Below are positions 47,983 to 60,144 of a stretch of DNA of 64,000 bases, piece by piece (position 1 is the first letter of the stretch; every line of letters begins with the position of its first letter). The translations under genes and the position numbers were made by a program. Source of the DNA: Ustulina deusta (Eukaryota; Ascomycota; Sordariomycetes; Xylariales; Xylariaceae); the NCBI GenBank assembly GCA_023159155.1, contig JAJNNX010000010.1, forward strand, positions 1,054,001 through 1,118,000, in the 5' to 3' direction. The notes beneath the pieces were generated by a model, which saw only the letters and a list, made by a program, of their open reading frames with translations, did not search any database and was not told the DNA's origin.

Positions 47983-49437
47983 CTACTGAAGACCAACACA
48001 TACGTAGTACCCAACCCAGAGATTACCACAACCAGACTGTAAACCAGGAAACTCATCATGATTAGCGCCGCATCTCGTTTGCACATCATGGGGGGAGGAA
48101 AGCGACTTACCCCGACGGCCGGGTTCCAACTGTAAAACTGGCTCAGCGTAAATTTGCCATTGAACTCATCAACGATCTCTTGGCAATAGTCCCCCGTTTG
48201 GACGAGGTAATATGCGCCACCTACACATGCATCCACTCGTCAGTCAACCCATGTGGTCGGTGGTGGCTAGTATAAAATCCATGAAAGTGCTGAGATCTTA
48301 CAGTTTGCGGCGATACCCGATTGTGTTGGCGTCGGACCGGTCGGAGTGCTCGTCATGGTAGGACTTGCAGTCGTAGATCTGGTTGTTGGGGTGCCAGAAA
48401 TGCCAACGCAGACATAGTAGCCCAGAAACAATGTGGAACAGTCCGACCCGACTGCCGGGTTCCACGCCAAGCTTCGTAAAGTCACTGGTTAGATGACGCT
48501 CTGATGTCACCTGTGGTTTCCCACAGTTGGGAACTTCAGTAATCTCTGATACTTACAAGTCACTCAACGTGAACGTGCCGTAGTCGTCAACGATTTTGGA
48601 ACAGGTATCCCCTGACACAACCTTGTAGTAACTCGTGCCTGCAATCGACAAGGCATTTAGTTAGACTACTCCCGTTGTTGAATTTGGGACTGAATCCTGT
48701 ATGTAGTTGGGATAAGGGAGGGGGACACTTTACAGGATGAGATGATTCCCGTCTGTTCCGGCTGCGGTGGCCCTGATGTGGTGGTTGTGGGGGAACCACC
48801 GCCGCCTGAGATGGTACCGACGCAATAATAATCTCCTAACAAGAGAAGGGAGCAATCTGAGCCAACAGCCGGATTCCAAGTGTAGCTAGGTAATATTTAC
48901 TTAGTCACTGCCATTCTAGACGAGCGTGACGCGGTGAAAACAGTGCGCCCGGACTTACAAGTTATTGAGAGTAAAGTTGCCGAATTTATCGACAATCTGC
49001 TGGCATGTATCGCCTGAAACGGCTTTGTAGAATGCGTCACCTTCATAAAAACAATCAGCTTTGTCTAGTGAAGTCAATTTTCGAGATTATGACCTACAAT
49101 TAGAGGCAATGCCACTCTGCGTCGGGGATGGTCCAGCAGCTGTGGTGGAAATTGTTGAACGTGTCGTAGTTGTGGTGGTGGAGCTGGCTGGCGGTGGCTG
49201 GCCGTCATTCCATTCGATGCAGTAGTTAGAGCCTGCGGTAAGAGCTGAGGAACAGTCGACCCCCGGGTTGTAGCTTTCGAACTGTTCTTCGGTGATGCCC
49301 CAGTAGGCAGCTAAAGAAGAACATGTGTCGCCGGTGGATGCCCAGACAGAAAAGGTACAATCTCTCTTAAGAATACCGCGCGACTGCGCCGCAGATGAGA
49401 GCGATGATATAAACAAGAGGGCGCCTAGAATCGTCAT
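47983..49437 (-). CDS. Secreted protein with four LysM domains
   Basis: Seven exons in minus order: 49437-49098, 49040-48959, 48885-48734, 48638-48557, 48471-48302, 48220-48111 and 48036-47983, total 329 residues with all phases consistent. Signal peptide residues 1 to about 18, then a Lys-Arg site before the first cysteine that could be cut by a Kex2 protease. LysM 1 lies at about residues 27-75, followed by a Ser/Thr/Pro linker, then LysM 2 (114-166), 3 (192-243) and 4 (276-329), each with GDxCxxI...NPAVG and YYxCVG. LysM domains bind chitin oligomers; secreted multi-LysM proteins shield hyphae or hide chitin from host receptors. No catalytic domain. Domains 2-4 each have an intron just before and one in the middle at the same phases (1 and 2), indicating exon-unit duplication. 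Reads as intact. Confidence 0.85.
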
Positions 49438-50311
49438 GACTGTGTCTATGTTTTAGATGTAAGAATGCGCTTTCTTAGTATTAGCACGATTGTACAATCC
49501 AAAGTTCAGGACGGCCAGCTGAGCATGACTTGAATTAAATAGTCTCGGAAAGGGAGAACTACCACCAGAGACTTCCCTGGAAACCTGTCAGACATTTCTT
49601 CTTCATGACAACACTAAATCTTGCGGGGCCGTCTCATTCATGGGCGAGGAGCAACTGCAAACCTGGCTGTTGAGCCTTTCACGGCCCTCACCAATGGATG
49701 ATAAAAGATGAGAAAAATTACATAGTCACGGGGGCGTTACATTCGAGCCTCCCCGCTGGGTATTTCTCTCCATGATTCGATTAAATAGCCCTTCGATGCG
49801 AGTGCTGAAGATTGCATGACTGCGGAGCCCATCAATAGTAGTTATCCGACCCCAAATGCTACGGCAAGTAACATCGAAAAACCGGTATGATGCATCGCCG
49901 GCAGCATCCGCATGATGGCATTTAAAATCCATGGAAGCTCTAGGCTGACTGCCAAGACCACATAGCCATAGGGAAACCCGGTCACAACTGGGCTATACAT
50001 TAACTTGCGAGGGTCGCTTACAACCGCTAGCAAGAACTAGCAAGGCTTAACCGCAGACTGTCCTAGACAGATGCTTTCGTCTGAATTGATCTAGCCAGAA
50101 CGATTGTTCCACAGCAGGCAGTATTGCAACCATCATTGTCCTCTAGGTGTTTGTTTTAGACCGGAGTAACTCCTGAATCGCACATCTACCAGAGCTCTCC
50201 TAATTCTACCTCTGCCACCATTTCACTTCCTTCCTACTTGAGAGACTTCCGCTTACCTGCTTTCGACAGCGAAGCAGTAACGGCTTATTGCCTCGCAAAA
50301 ACGTAAAGATA
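49438..50311. other. Divergent intergenic region
   Basis: Promoter space between the four-LysM gene (-) and the unknown two-exon gene (+). No gene recognised. Confidence 0.4.
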
Positions 50312-51367
50312 ATGGCAGTCCCAGACCAGAGCACCGGTTCCCACACCAATGTAACCCCTCCTTGGGGCGCTTTCCCTGTCGAGAATTACCTGATTGTGAG
50401 TGGCCTTGCATCGTCCGCCTCTATAAGCCAGTTCTGACATGCAGTCCCTGCCCCGCTTTAGAGGCACTGGGATTTCGGCAGCCCACTATCATCAGCAGAT
50501 CAACGGCGCAGCCTGATCTCGGCATTTCTTGGACTGGATGCATTTCCGAAGGATTGGGATGCAACAGCCCGCGTATCTAATGCATCTACTATCACGCGTA
50601 TTCCTACGCAGCGCGAGGTTCAGGAGATCCTTGCTCCTTGGCGACCTCTCCGCTGGCGTGAGGCTGCCTTGCACTTATGGCGGGATCGCTATGATGAGGA
50701 AGTCTGGCTGCGCACGCACTACGGGGCAGGATCAGATCAAAAATTCGCCGAGCTTAGGGCCGCTTGCGAGGATAACGACCCGGCCTTCGAAGAAGACTGC
50801 CGGGCATGGACCGTTCTTGACGACCAAGCCTTGTTCGATGGCGATTGGTCCGCGGCGCTACACATCCTGCCTGAACTGACCGGTCCAACGTCAGGCTACG
50901 ACGCATACTCCCACCGCCATTTGGGAGATCCCGTAGAGCTTGGGACACTTCGCGACAAGCTGCGCGAGTCCGTCGCGTCGGCGCTCCGCCTCGATGGCCA
51001 GGGAAACGATGGCAAAAAGCTGAAAATCGACGACGTCGAGGCTGGCTCGGCGGGTCTACGGCTACAGGCGAGCGTCGTTGCGAGCTTTCTCTTCGTTGCC
51101 GACGCCGAGGCTTTCGAGACAGAGAAGTTGCGTCTCTTGTTCCTTGATGCGCGGGGCAACATCGTGCGCGAGTCGCGCGTGCCATGCACGGATACATGGG
51201 AGATGCGAGACGGCTGGAACGCGAGGAAATTCCAAGACGGTAATTTCTGGATGGATCGGGACCGTAGTGAGTGGTATGTGCCGAATGACCCCGGAAGTGT
51301 ACTTGGCGAGAAATACGCGTACTCTGGAGAGATTGGACCAGAGTTATACCAGATACCGGTAGATTGA
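50312..51367 (+). CDS. Unknown two-exon protein
   Basis: Exons 50312-50395 and 50462-51367, intron 66 bases (GTGAGT...CTTTAG, branch CTGAC), 329 residues from ATG. I do not recognise a named family. The first exon ends in WGAFPVENYLI; the second has a Trp/Arg-rich helical segment (APWRPLRWREAALHLWRDRY), then an acidic part and a beta-rich C-terminal half (LRLLFLDARGNIVRESRVPC). No signal peptide, membrane segment or catalytic motif is seen, so it is probably cytosolic. It sits within the chitin-related island between two LysM genes, but nothing in the protein itself points to chitin. The splice is supported because other choices hit stops. Confidence 0.7.
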
Positions 51368-52662
51368 GTATTATTGTATTCTCGACGACGAAACACGCAC
51401 ATATGATATAATAAACAGGCGGCTTCCGTCGCCTCTACATTGTCACAAGTACCGATAGTAGATACAGAAATGCTTTCCTACTGGCGCTTACTCATCCACT
51501 CACGCAAAGATAATAGCGCAGAAAGAGTGATTTGCAAGTGTCCCCAACATCGGGATTCCATCCGTAAAACTGGATCATGTTAATGATTCTCATTGTCTAT
51601 GCTCATTTGGTCGAAGGTATGAGGCGAGGGGGGAGGCGGTGAAGTCATAAAGAATTTGGAGCAAACGTAGATAGGAAGAAACCAGAAACATGTGGTATCA
51701 CTCACCAAGCTCAAATCAATCGAAAACTTGTCGGCAACCTGCTGGCAAGTGTCGCCGCCGACGACCTGGTAGAACTGCTGACAACCGACAATCATATTGG
51801 GTTGATACGGCGTCGGCGTAGCGCCGGGGGGGTTGGTGGTGCTTGGGAGTGTCCCTGTGATATAAGTGCTGGTGTTGGGGGAGCAGATTGCGGGAATGCG
51901 GCTTGGCGACGGCGGCACGGCAGCACCAGGTGTAGGGAAGCAGTACTCATCCATAAGATTCTGGCAGCCTTCAGAATAGTCCTCTTCGTCAGGATTATCT
52001 ACGTCATCATCTGTGAGCCACTATAACCTCTGAAGTTAGTAATTACTCTCTTAAGTAGCTGCGATGTAGTGGTGCTCCTAAGACATACTCTGAGATATCT
52101 CGGGAGTCCTCAAGTGACTGGAAAGGAAAGAAAATGACTCCAGCGGTTACTTACGCAGTACTGGGTCTGCTGAACCAGCTCAGACGCCAGTGTCTCGTTC
52201 CATGACGCAGTACTGGTTATTGACGCAGTGCCAGTCGAGTTGAACTCCGACGAATACCAAGACGTGGTAAAGTTCACAGTTGGAATGGTGCCGATGGCAG
52301 ATACCCATTGAGTGATGAGAGACGAAGTCCTTTACGAAAAGCTGGCGTCAGAGGGGTTTGCGGCCAGACTAATCAGAAGTATCGGTTACTTACAATGTGG
52401 GTTGGGTTGGTTGGGTGACCGAGGAGTTGTATGCAAATGTCCCGCCTCCTGGTGGTCTTGACACATGACATGTTCAGATTCCTCGTCTCAGCAAGAAGAA
52501 ATCCCGGAACTACGTGAGAGTAGATCCGGAGTTGAGCCACTTACGAAAGACAGATGCTTCGTCCTTCCATTGAAGGAAGATTGTCGCAATTTGCGTGAAT
52601 CGTGCTGTTGTTATGTCAGCAAACGGAAATATGAGAAGGAAGTTCTATGAATATTACGGATT

Positions 52663-52665
52663 CTA
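52663..52665 (-). other. In-frame TAG in the LysM gene
   Basis: Premature stop near the end of exon 3 at a tryptophan position of the LysM pattern. A G-to-A change, as RIP makes, would explain it. Confidence 0.75.
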
Positions 52666-53164
52666 GGAGATAAGCTGGACAGTCGAGAATGGTTTGCCGC
52701 TCACTATACTATCGCAGGTCTCGTTGCTTCCCAAGGTATAGATGGTACAGATGTCCCGCAAACACAGGGGCATACCGGCTAACAACACAGTGCAGTTGTA
52801 ATCCAAATGGTTTCGGTTGATCATGAGATCGGTACCTACTCCATTTTCCTTTGAAATGGACTGGCATGTATCAGAAGATTGGACAACGTATGTTTTGCCA
52901 GTGCAAGTCGGGGCCGGTGTACCCGTCGATGTACTATTAGCCGGCTAGTTCAGTTCTTCGTGGCCCATGAATTTTCGAGAGTTAGTGGCATTGCGTATCT
53001 GCTTACCTCGTTCCGGACGTTGTGGATGTAGTTGTCGACGTGTAGCTGTAGGTGTAGCTTTGGGGATCCGCATCACAAGACGATATGATAGAAGCAAATT
53101 TGTCTGGACTGAGTCTCGCTCTCCCATAATCTGAGCTCAGCAGTGCGGCTCCGTACTTCAGAGC

Positions 53165-53167
53165 TCA
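53165..53167 (-). other. In-frame TGA in the LysM gene
   Basis: Premature stop in exon 2 at codon 150. The frame continues with family-like sequence directly after it. Confidence 0.75.
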
Positions 53168-53668
53168 GTCGGAACACGCCGTCTCATTGCCAGCGTAGAG
53201 GCTTGAAAGGCAGAAACCGGATCTGCCAACAATAAGAAATGTATTAACTATAGGAGCAAAGGAGAGCGATGCTTACGCATCCTCAATACAAGTCAGATTA
53301 TACGCCCAGCTTAGCCCGTCCGCAAGAGCGGCGGCTGACTGCGTCAGGTTGCTGTTGGGATATAGGTTGTACTCCGTGTTGCCACACTTCGAATCGACGT
53401 TCGTTTTGAATGTTCTTAAAGACTGATAACAGCTTGTCGTGCAATACTTGGTGGCCTCGCTGCTGATGAGTGCCACGCCGTTAGCTGCTTGCCCAGCTGT
53501 CACAAGACTATTGTTCCCATAGTCGCAGGTGATGTTTTGTACCAGTACCGCACGGCATGCTGCCGGCACGGTTGTCGGGATAGCAGCAGGCGCAGACCAT
53601 AATTGAACTGCGTGTGTGGCGGCGACGAGCAGACAGCCAACGACAATGATTGCTACAGATAAACCCAT

Positions 53669-54373
53669 GATGTTGCTGATGGTACTTGCAGTGTAGTATA
53701 CTACGGGGCTGGAGAGATGTCAGAACATCAGGCAGGGTGAGAAATGAGTGAATATCAAAGTCGATCATTCGACCCTGGATTCTTCTTCAACAGAGCAGAG
53801 TCGACGTGATGACTTGAGATAAGCCCGTGCCTGCATAATAATACAGGGGTAGCCTCTTCAGTATAAAATCAGTCAGCTACCGCCTTCTGCAGTGGAACAA
53901 GGTCAAATGATTGAGATCCCACGCTGTGCTCCGCGGACACATCCGACCTGCAGTTGCTCAATTTATTGAAAAGCAAGTTTTCAGGTCTTGGCATTGTTAC
54001 GCGGTCCTCGGCCTTTGGAACTTGAGGCCGGTCGAGTTCTAGATGCTCCTGATGGAGGGGGGCATCGAGAGCCTTGCTCGGATGTATTATTGCGATAAGG
54101 GCCAACATTGCGTCCGAGACTGGCGACGACTTTACTTGTCTTTGGTAGTATCCTAGGAGCATTGATTATTCGTGCCTTGCATAAAGTTTGGATATCTCCG
54201 GGGCACCGCCAAGTTTCTTAGATGCAGTTACCCCCTTTTCTTTTTCTGTCCCCTCAATCATACCATCTCCGACATAACTACCGTCAACCGAAGTAGCTGA
54301 TTTATTCATTATGCGTCAAATTCCTACTATAGACTGATTTCTGTGCAAGAAGACGCTGTATCGGCCCTTAGAG
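53669..54373. promoter_or_regulatory. Shared promoter region, LysM gene and chitinase
   Basis: About 700 bases separate the starts of the divergent LysM and chitinase genes, so shared control is likely. No specific binding site could be named from sequence alone. Confidence 0.45.
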
Positions 54374-55611
54374 ATGAAGTGGCACGAGAAACGAGCCTTG
54401 ATAAAGGTTCTACATGCCACTGTTTGTTCACATTTCTCTTTGCTACTACTTACCATACTGGCTTTATCAAGGCTATCACGTTCCCAGAATGCACCGCCTT
54501 CTTCCGGGGGCACTTGTTCAGATGCCGTGCCGTGTCAGTCCGGTTGCTGCAATTCTAACAATGCTTGCGGATTTGGCCCGGATTATTGCAGTGCTGATGC
54601 CGGTTGCAAGGGTAACTGCAATGCAACAGCTGAGTGTGGTAAATATGCTGCAGAAGCACCCGGAGACTGTCCCATCAATGTCTGCTGCAGGTATGGATGT
54701 TCAGTTTGTTCCAACTCTAGATTGTCTCTTAATCTAACTCTTATGAATGGCTTAATGGTATACTGAGTTGCTAATATGTAAAATGACAGCCAATGGGGAT
54801 TTTGTGGTACTACAGAGGACTTTTGTGGTTCTGGATGCCAGAAAAACTCGGAAGGTAGTGGTTGTGGTGATGCCCCGTAAGTTTGTCATCCTGGTGCTTA
54901 TAGCTTTGACATTGTCACATTCATGACAACTTACTCTTACCCTAGGCGTCCAAGTGAATGCGCACAGAACACCGACGCGCTTTCATATGAGCGTCGGATT
55001 GGGTACTACGAACTCTTCGCCACTGAGCACTCCTGCAATGTCTTCGAACCAGAAGAGATTGTAGTCGCCGGCCTAACGCATCTAAACTTGGCCTTCGTCA
55101 ACTTTGGGGACGATTACAAGCTGAACACAGGTTACGGAAGCCTAATATACGGTTCGTCACTCTTGAAGGTCAACAATCCAGGATTACATGTTTGCATTTC
55201 GGTTGGAGGCTGGGACTTCAACGATCCCCCCGATCAGACTCTCTGGTCAAACAGTACGTAACGGAAGGGATTTCAGGAAAGCTAGATGGTCTACACGAGT
55301 TGACTGACTGGTTGATTCAGTGGCCATCGATTACGGTAATCGCCAGACGTTTATAAGTTCCGTCGTCGACTTTTTGCAGAAGTATGGTCTGGATGGCATT
55401 GATCTTGGTGAGCCTTATTGATGTTCTGATCATTCTAAATTCTGGAGACAATATCTGACGATGTATCAATTGGAAAGACTGGGAGTATCCCTCTGCAGAT
55501 GATCGTGGCGGTATCCCCTCAGACGCCGGTGCATACGTATTATTGGTGTCAGATCTTCGTGACGCATTTGATGCGGTGAATCCCGGTTGGACAATCTCGA
55601 TAACGGTACCT

Positions 55612-55624
55612 ACCAGTTATGGTA
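55612..55624 (+). other. Frameshift in the chitinase
   Basis: The GH18 similarity switches reading frame here by one base, with no room for an intron. One base appears to be missing compared with the frame before. Sequencing error is the alternative. Confidence 0.65.
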
Positions 55625-56459
55625 TATGCGAGGTTTCAATATTGAGAGCATGCAAAAATATGTATCGTGGTTTAACTTGATGGCATATGATCTAGTGAGT
55701 GATTTCCTGTCCTTATATCCAGTGAATTTCGGGCTCATGAGACCATTCTCCGCCAACAGCATGGTACTTGGGATCATGACAATCATTGGACTGGCCCATA
55801 CCTTAAAGGCCATACCGACATCACAGAGATCGATTTGGGGCTCGATCTTCTGTGGCGAAATGGTATCGATCCCGCGAAGGTGGTGTTTGGCATGGGCTTT
55901 TATGGACGCTCCTTCACCATGGCTGATTCCAGCTGCTATCAGCCTAACGGGATTTGCGAGTTTACGACAGGAGGCCGTGCTGGAACTTGCTCCGATACCG
56001 TAGGCATCCTTACGTACCAGGAGATCGCAGCGCGAAATAATAGCCGTAAGTTGTTTAATATTGTTCAGCTCCGTTCGCCTCCTCAGTCTCAGAGCTACAG
56101 AAAACATGCTAGACCACAGGGAGAGAAATGACTGATATGATTTCTCGGTAGTGGATGTGCATACATTTTACGGTCTTAACACTACGGTCAAGTTTAATGT
56201 TTACGATGGCGATCAGTGGATATCCTATGATGATGAGCAGTCATGGACTGACAAGAAAAGCTTCCTGACCAAGCGATGTCTCAGTGGTGTGATGATCTGG
56301 GCTGTGGACCAAGATAATTCAGATTTCGATGCCTATAGTGGTTTGATGGGAGACACCTCTGCGCTAGAACTCGAAGGTAGTAACCCGAGTCCCGAAGCCA
56401 TCGCATCACTCGCTAGCCAGTTCGCTGCATACACTGGACAGAACTGCTTCGTGACTCCA

Positions 56460-56462
56460 TGA
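56460..56462 (+). other. In-frame TGA in the chitinase
   Basis: Stop near the end of exon 7. Cysteine-rich family-like sequence continues in the same frame to the next splice site. A CGA-to-TGA transition is one possible origin. Confidence 0.65.
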
Positions 56463-58221
56463 TGCACAGACGGCAGCGCCAAACAACAAGGGCCTGATCA
56501 AGTTTGTCCGGGCGGCTATCAGGTTAGTTTCGTCTAATTTTCATGCCCCCGGGCATTATTATAGAACTCCGAGAAACACTATTGCTGACGCCTACCCCAA
56601 AATACAAAGTCCATCGCCACTGCACACGCTCCCAAGCAAGTCCCAGGTCATAACTATGATGGAGATTGTGATGAGGGCTGGTGGCGGCATATCTGTTGCC
56701 CCAAAGATGCTCTCCCCCAAAATTGCGGCTGGGTGGGCGCCCCTGTGCGCAGCGAAGTTGGTTGCTCGGGCTTCTGTGGTAACACTCAATTTGAGCTGAA
56801 CACAGACAGTTACCTTGATGCCAAAGGTGAAGGCAACTGTTACTATGGGACACGTTCTCTCTGTTGCGACTCTACCGAGCTCATCTCGGATTGTTACTGG
56901 AGCCCATGCCAAGGGCCAATTTCAGGTGCCCCCGAGTGTAATGAGGGCTACACTTTTGAGGGTTACAGACAGGACAAGCCTGATGGGACCCCATGGTGCT
57001 CAGATACATACATGTCCCCAGTCGACGGCCAAATAGGGAGCCCAGTCCACCCGAGCTTCAGGAGTGCCTTCTGTTGCCCTACGAAGTCCGCCTGGAAAAA
57101 CTGTGACTGGTCTAACAACGCGGGTGTCTTTGACGCTGAAAAGGTGTGTTTGCCACAGCCATGCGTGAAAAACCAGATCCAGATTGCCTCTGCGCTTAAT
57201 CCGCCACTAGCGCCAGCGCTCGATCCCAGCACGATTCGTCAACCGTTAAGTTGTGATGGAGTTGCTGCCCCCGTAGGATTGGACATGCATTTTCCACTAT
57301 GCTGTGACGTACAGAGTAAGTATAACTCGAAGTGGCCTATTGACCCGGAGAAGCTCTTCCAGACATACTATGACACCCCTGGTAAATCGGACGTGTTGTG
57401 GCAGTACAGCGACGAGTACACCAACAACGACTCGGACAACAGCGAATCAAGCTCTGAGGATGGCACTGATGCTTATGGCTTTCTCATGCTCGATGGGCCA
57501 GAAAACTCGATTGACAGCACTTTCTCAACGACTAATACCATTGTGCGCAAGGAGGCCAAGCTGCCGCATGTCAAGCGATCATTGGTGACCTACAACCAGA
57601 CCATTTTAGACGCTGTCTTTGAGGACACCGAGGAGGTGTTTCAAATGTATTGCAATTTCCCAGTGGATTCTGCTGAGTGTAAGCGCATCTGGATCGATGG
57701 CGCCGAAGACACCATTGTCAAGATGCCAGAGCATTTTGGCGAGGGCCCGTTTGCTCGTATAGTTTCCATCAAGGAACTTGTGACTGATAAGACTGACTTT
57801 GGTCTACCTGCTCATCACATTCAGCACCGTATGGTTCACGGGATCCACGACACAAATCCCGTTTACGAAGTCAAGGCCGATTACAACTTCATGGCTATCC
57901 GCGCCAAGAGTGATAGTGATCCAGTCTACCTTCGTGTCGATTACACGAACTTGTTGGGGTACTGGGACGAGGTGGAAGCTGCCGAACCCAGCAAGAAAAG
58001 GAGTACTAAGCTGAATTGGCAGTCACGCGTCAAGCGGGCGGCCACGAGAGACAGGTCCATAAGGAAGAGGTCGGGTCCAGTTAATTTCACGACACCTTTG
58101 GATACCACTGTCGCTCGTTGCAATGCTAGAGACACGGATGTCGCCGACGCTGCTGTCGAGAAACAGTAATGTTGCTTCAAAGATATACTCGAGTGAAAAA
58201 GCTAACACAATGGTCTTTGTA

Positions 58222-58263
58222 AGCTAACACCCCCCCTTGCGAACCACCCCATCGCAACCCAGC
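58222..58263 (+). repeat. Left terminal inverted repeat
   Basis: Forty-two bases matching the right end in reverse complement at 41 positions. It has normal GC content, unlike the element interior. Confidence 0.85.
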
Positions 58264-60102
58264 TAAAAACGCGCTACTAGCCCTAACTACCTTAATTAAA
58301 AATTATTAAATAACGCAACCGCGTTCAGTTCTTATATTCTCTTTTTACCCTTATTTTTTTTAGAATTAATTCTTTTTTATTATAATGCTTTTATATAGCA
58401 ACTAATAGCGTGCAGTAGCTATAGTTTGTACTGCTTAACTTAGTAGTTCGTAAAAACAAATAGTTATTTAATAGAGTATTAACTAGTTATATATATACTG
58501 CTGCTTTAATAGTATTTTAACCAAAAAGCAATTATATTAATATTTTTAGATCTTATTTTTATACTTTAAAACTAAATTAGCTAATTAAGCTATAGGTTAA
58601 GCTAAGCTAAGCTTTGTATTTTTAATAATCAAATTTAAATATATAGCTAAATATATACTATTAGTTTTTAAAAACTTTAAAATATTTAAAAAGTTATAAT
58701 ATATATGTTTTTTTTTTTGTAATCCTGAACTAAAAACTATTAAATTAATATTTATTAATTATTTATATATTAATAAAGCAATTATAGTTAATATTAAGCT
58801 ATTTTTTAAATATTTTAAAGCTTTTAAATTAATAAATATATTTTTAGAACAATTTTTTAATGCTAATAAAATAAGTATTAGTTAAAGCGTAAAAAAAAAT
58901 TATTAAATTGTTTATAAAGTTTTAATATATATAGCTTTAAAAAAAACATTAAAAAAATAAATAAATAATATTTTTTAAATATATTAATAGTAAAAGTATT
59001 GCTTTATTATTACTGTTTATTTTTAAAAAAATTAATATTTAAAATTAATAGTTTTTAAATATAAATTATAGTTTATTTAAAAACTAGTAGTTTAAAAGTT
59101 TGCTTAATAAATAAACTTATAATTTTATTATTATTAATTAACTTATTAATATTTTTATTTTATTTGTTTAAAGTTATTTTAATAATATATAAGTTATATT
59201 AATATATAATAGCTATAACTTATATATAAATAATAACTTTTTATAGTTTTATTTTTTAAACAAAATATAATTTGTTTTTTATAAACTATATTATAGCTAT
59301 ATTATATAAGCGTTAAACGTTAGAGTTTTTAGTTTATTAAAAAAAAAGCTTAAAAATAAAATTAAAAAAATATTTAAAAGTTGCTTTAATATTATGCTTT
59401 TAAAAAAAAACATAATTATAGCATACAAACAAACTTATAATACTATTTTATTATTAAAAATTATTAAAAAAGTATAAATAATAACTAAAATATAACTAAA
59501 AAATATTTAATTGTTATTATTTTTAAAATATATTATATTTAAAAATAAAAATATTATTTATAAAGTTTAGCTAATATTTATACTAACCGATTAACTTAAA
59601 ATATTTAAATATTAATTTAAACCAAGCTAAATAAAAATTATAATACTTATAAAAAACTAAAATTTATAATATATAACTTAGAAATTAGCTAAGTACTACT
59701 TTTTTTTTAATAATTTATTACAAAAGCTATTTTTTATAAAAGCTAGCAAAGCTTTTAACTAAAAAACTAAAAAAATTATAATTTTAAAAGCATATATTAA
59801 GCTATTAAAAGCTAAACTAGCTAAAAAAACTATATCGAAGCGCAAGTTAGTTAAATTATTACTTAGTTATTATTTTATTTGTATAACTTATATACAGCAA
59901 GTTAAGCAAAAATTGCAATAGCAAACGCTATATATAAATAAAGCCAGGGATAAAGATATACCAAAAGCAGAAAAAACAAAAACTAAAAATATAATTAAGG
60001 TCAGAACATCTTAATATTCAATAAAAACACTAAAGTTGGCTATAAATACTATGTTGTGCTATAAATAATGGCTTCGAAAGTTGGTGGGTGGCTATTTTGG
60101 TG

Positions 60103-60144
60103 GCTGGGTCGCGATGGGGTGGTTCGCAAGGGGGGGTGTTAGCT
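60103..60144 (-). repeat. Right terminal inverted repeat
   Basis: Reverse complement of the left end with a single G/A difference, consistent with one RIP-type change. Confidence 0.85.

Larger units (their letters stand above)
51492..53668 (-). pseudogene. Multi-LysM secreted protein gene with two in-frame stops
   Basis: Eight exons in minus order: 53668-53277, 53222-53007, 52933-52658, 52604-52545, 52456-52394, 52329-52155, 52020-51706 and 51569-51492; 525 codons with all splice sites and phases consistent. Signal peptide or anchor at the start (LSVAIIVVGCLLVAATHA), a cysteine-rich N-terminal part, a Thr/Ser linker, two LysM modules in exons 3-4, a Ser/Thr-rich middle and a third LysM in exons 7-8. 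Two stops interrupt it: TGA at 53167-53165 (codon 150), where relatives usually have cysteine, and TAG at 52665-52663 (codon 293), where the LysM pattern calls for tryptophan. Everything else is well preserved, so inactivation looks recent, unless stops are read through. Head-to-head with the chitinase, a known pairing for subgroup C chitinases. Confidence 0.8.
58222..60144. mobile_element. Fot1/Pot2-like Tc1-mariner DNA transposon, RIP-mutated
   Basis: The element is 1,923 bases with 42-base terminal inverted repeats that differ at one position (A on the left versus G on the right), starting AGCTAACACCC at both ends, and flanked by a TA duplication at 58220-58221 and 60145-60146. Size, repeat length and TA target fit the Fot1/Pot2 group of fungal Tc1-mariner elements, which are about 1.9 kb with inverted repeats near 43 bases. 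Between the ends nearly everything is A/T with no long open frame, so the transposase is dead and RIP is the likely cause. Orientation cannot be told. It sits at the 3' splice site of a chitinase intron: the right target copy plus the next G re-creates a TAG acceptor. Confidence 0.85.
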
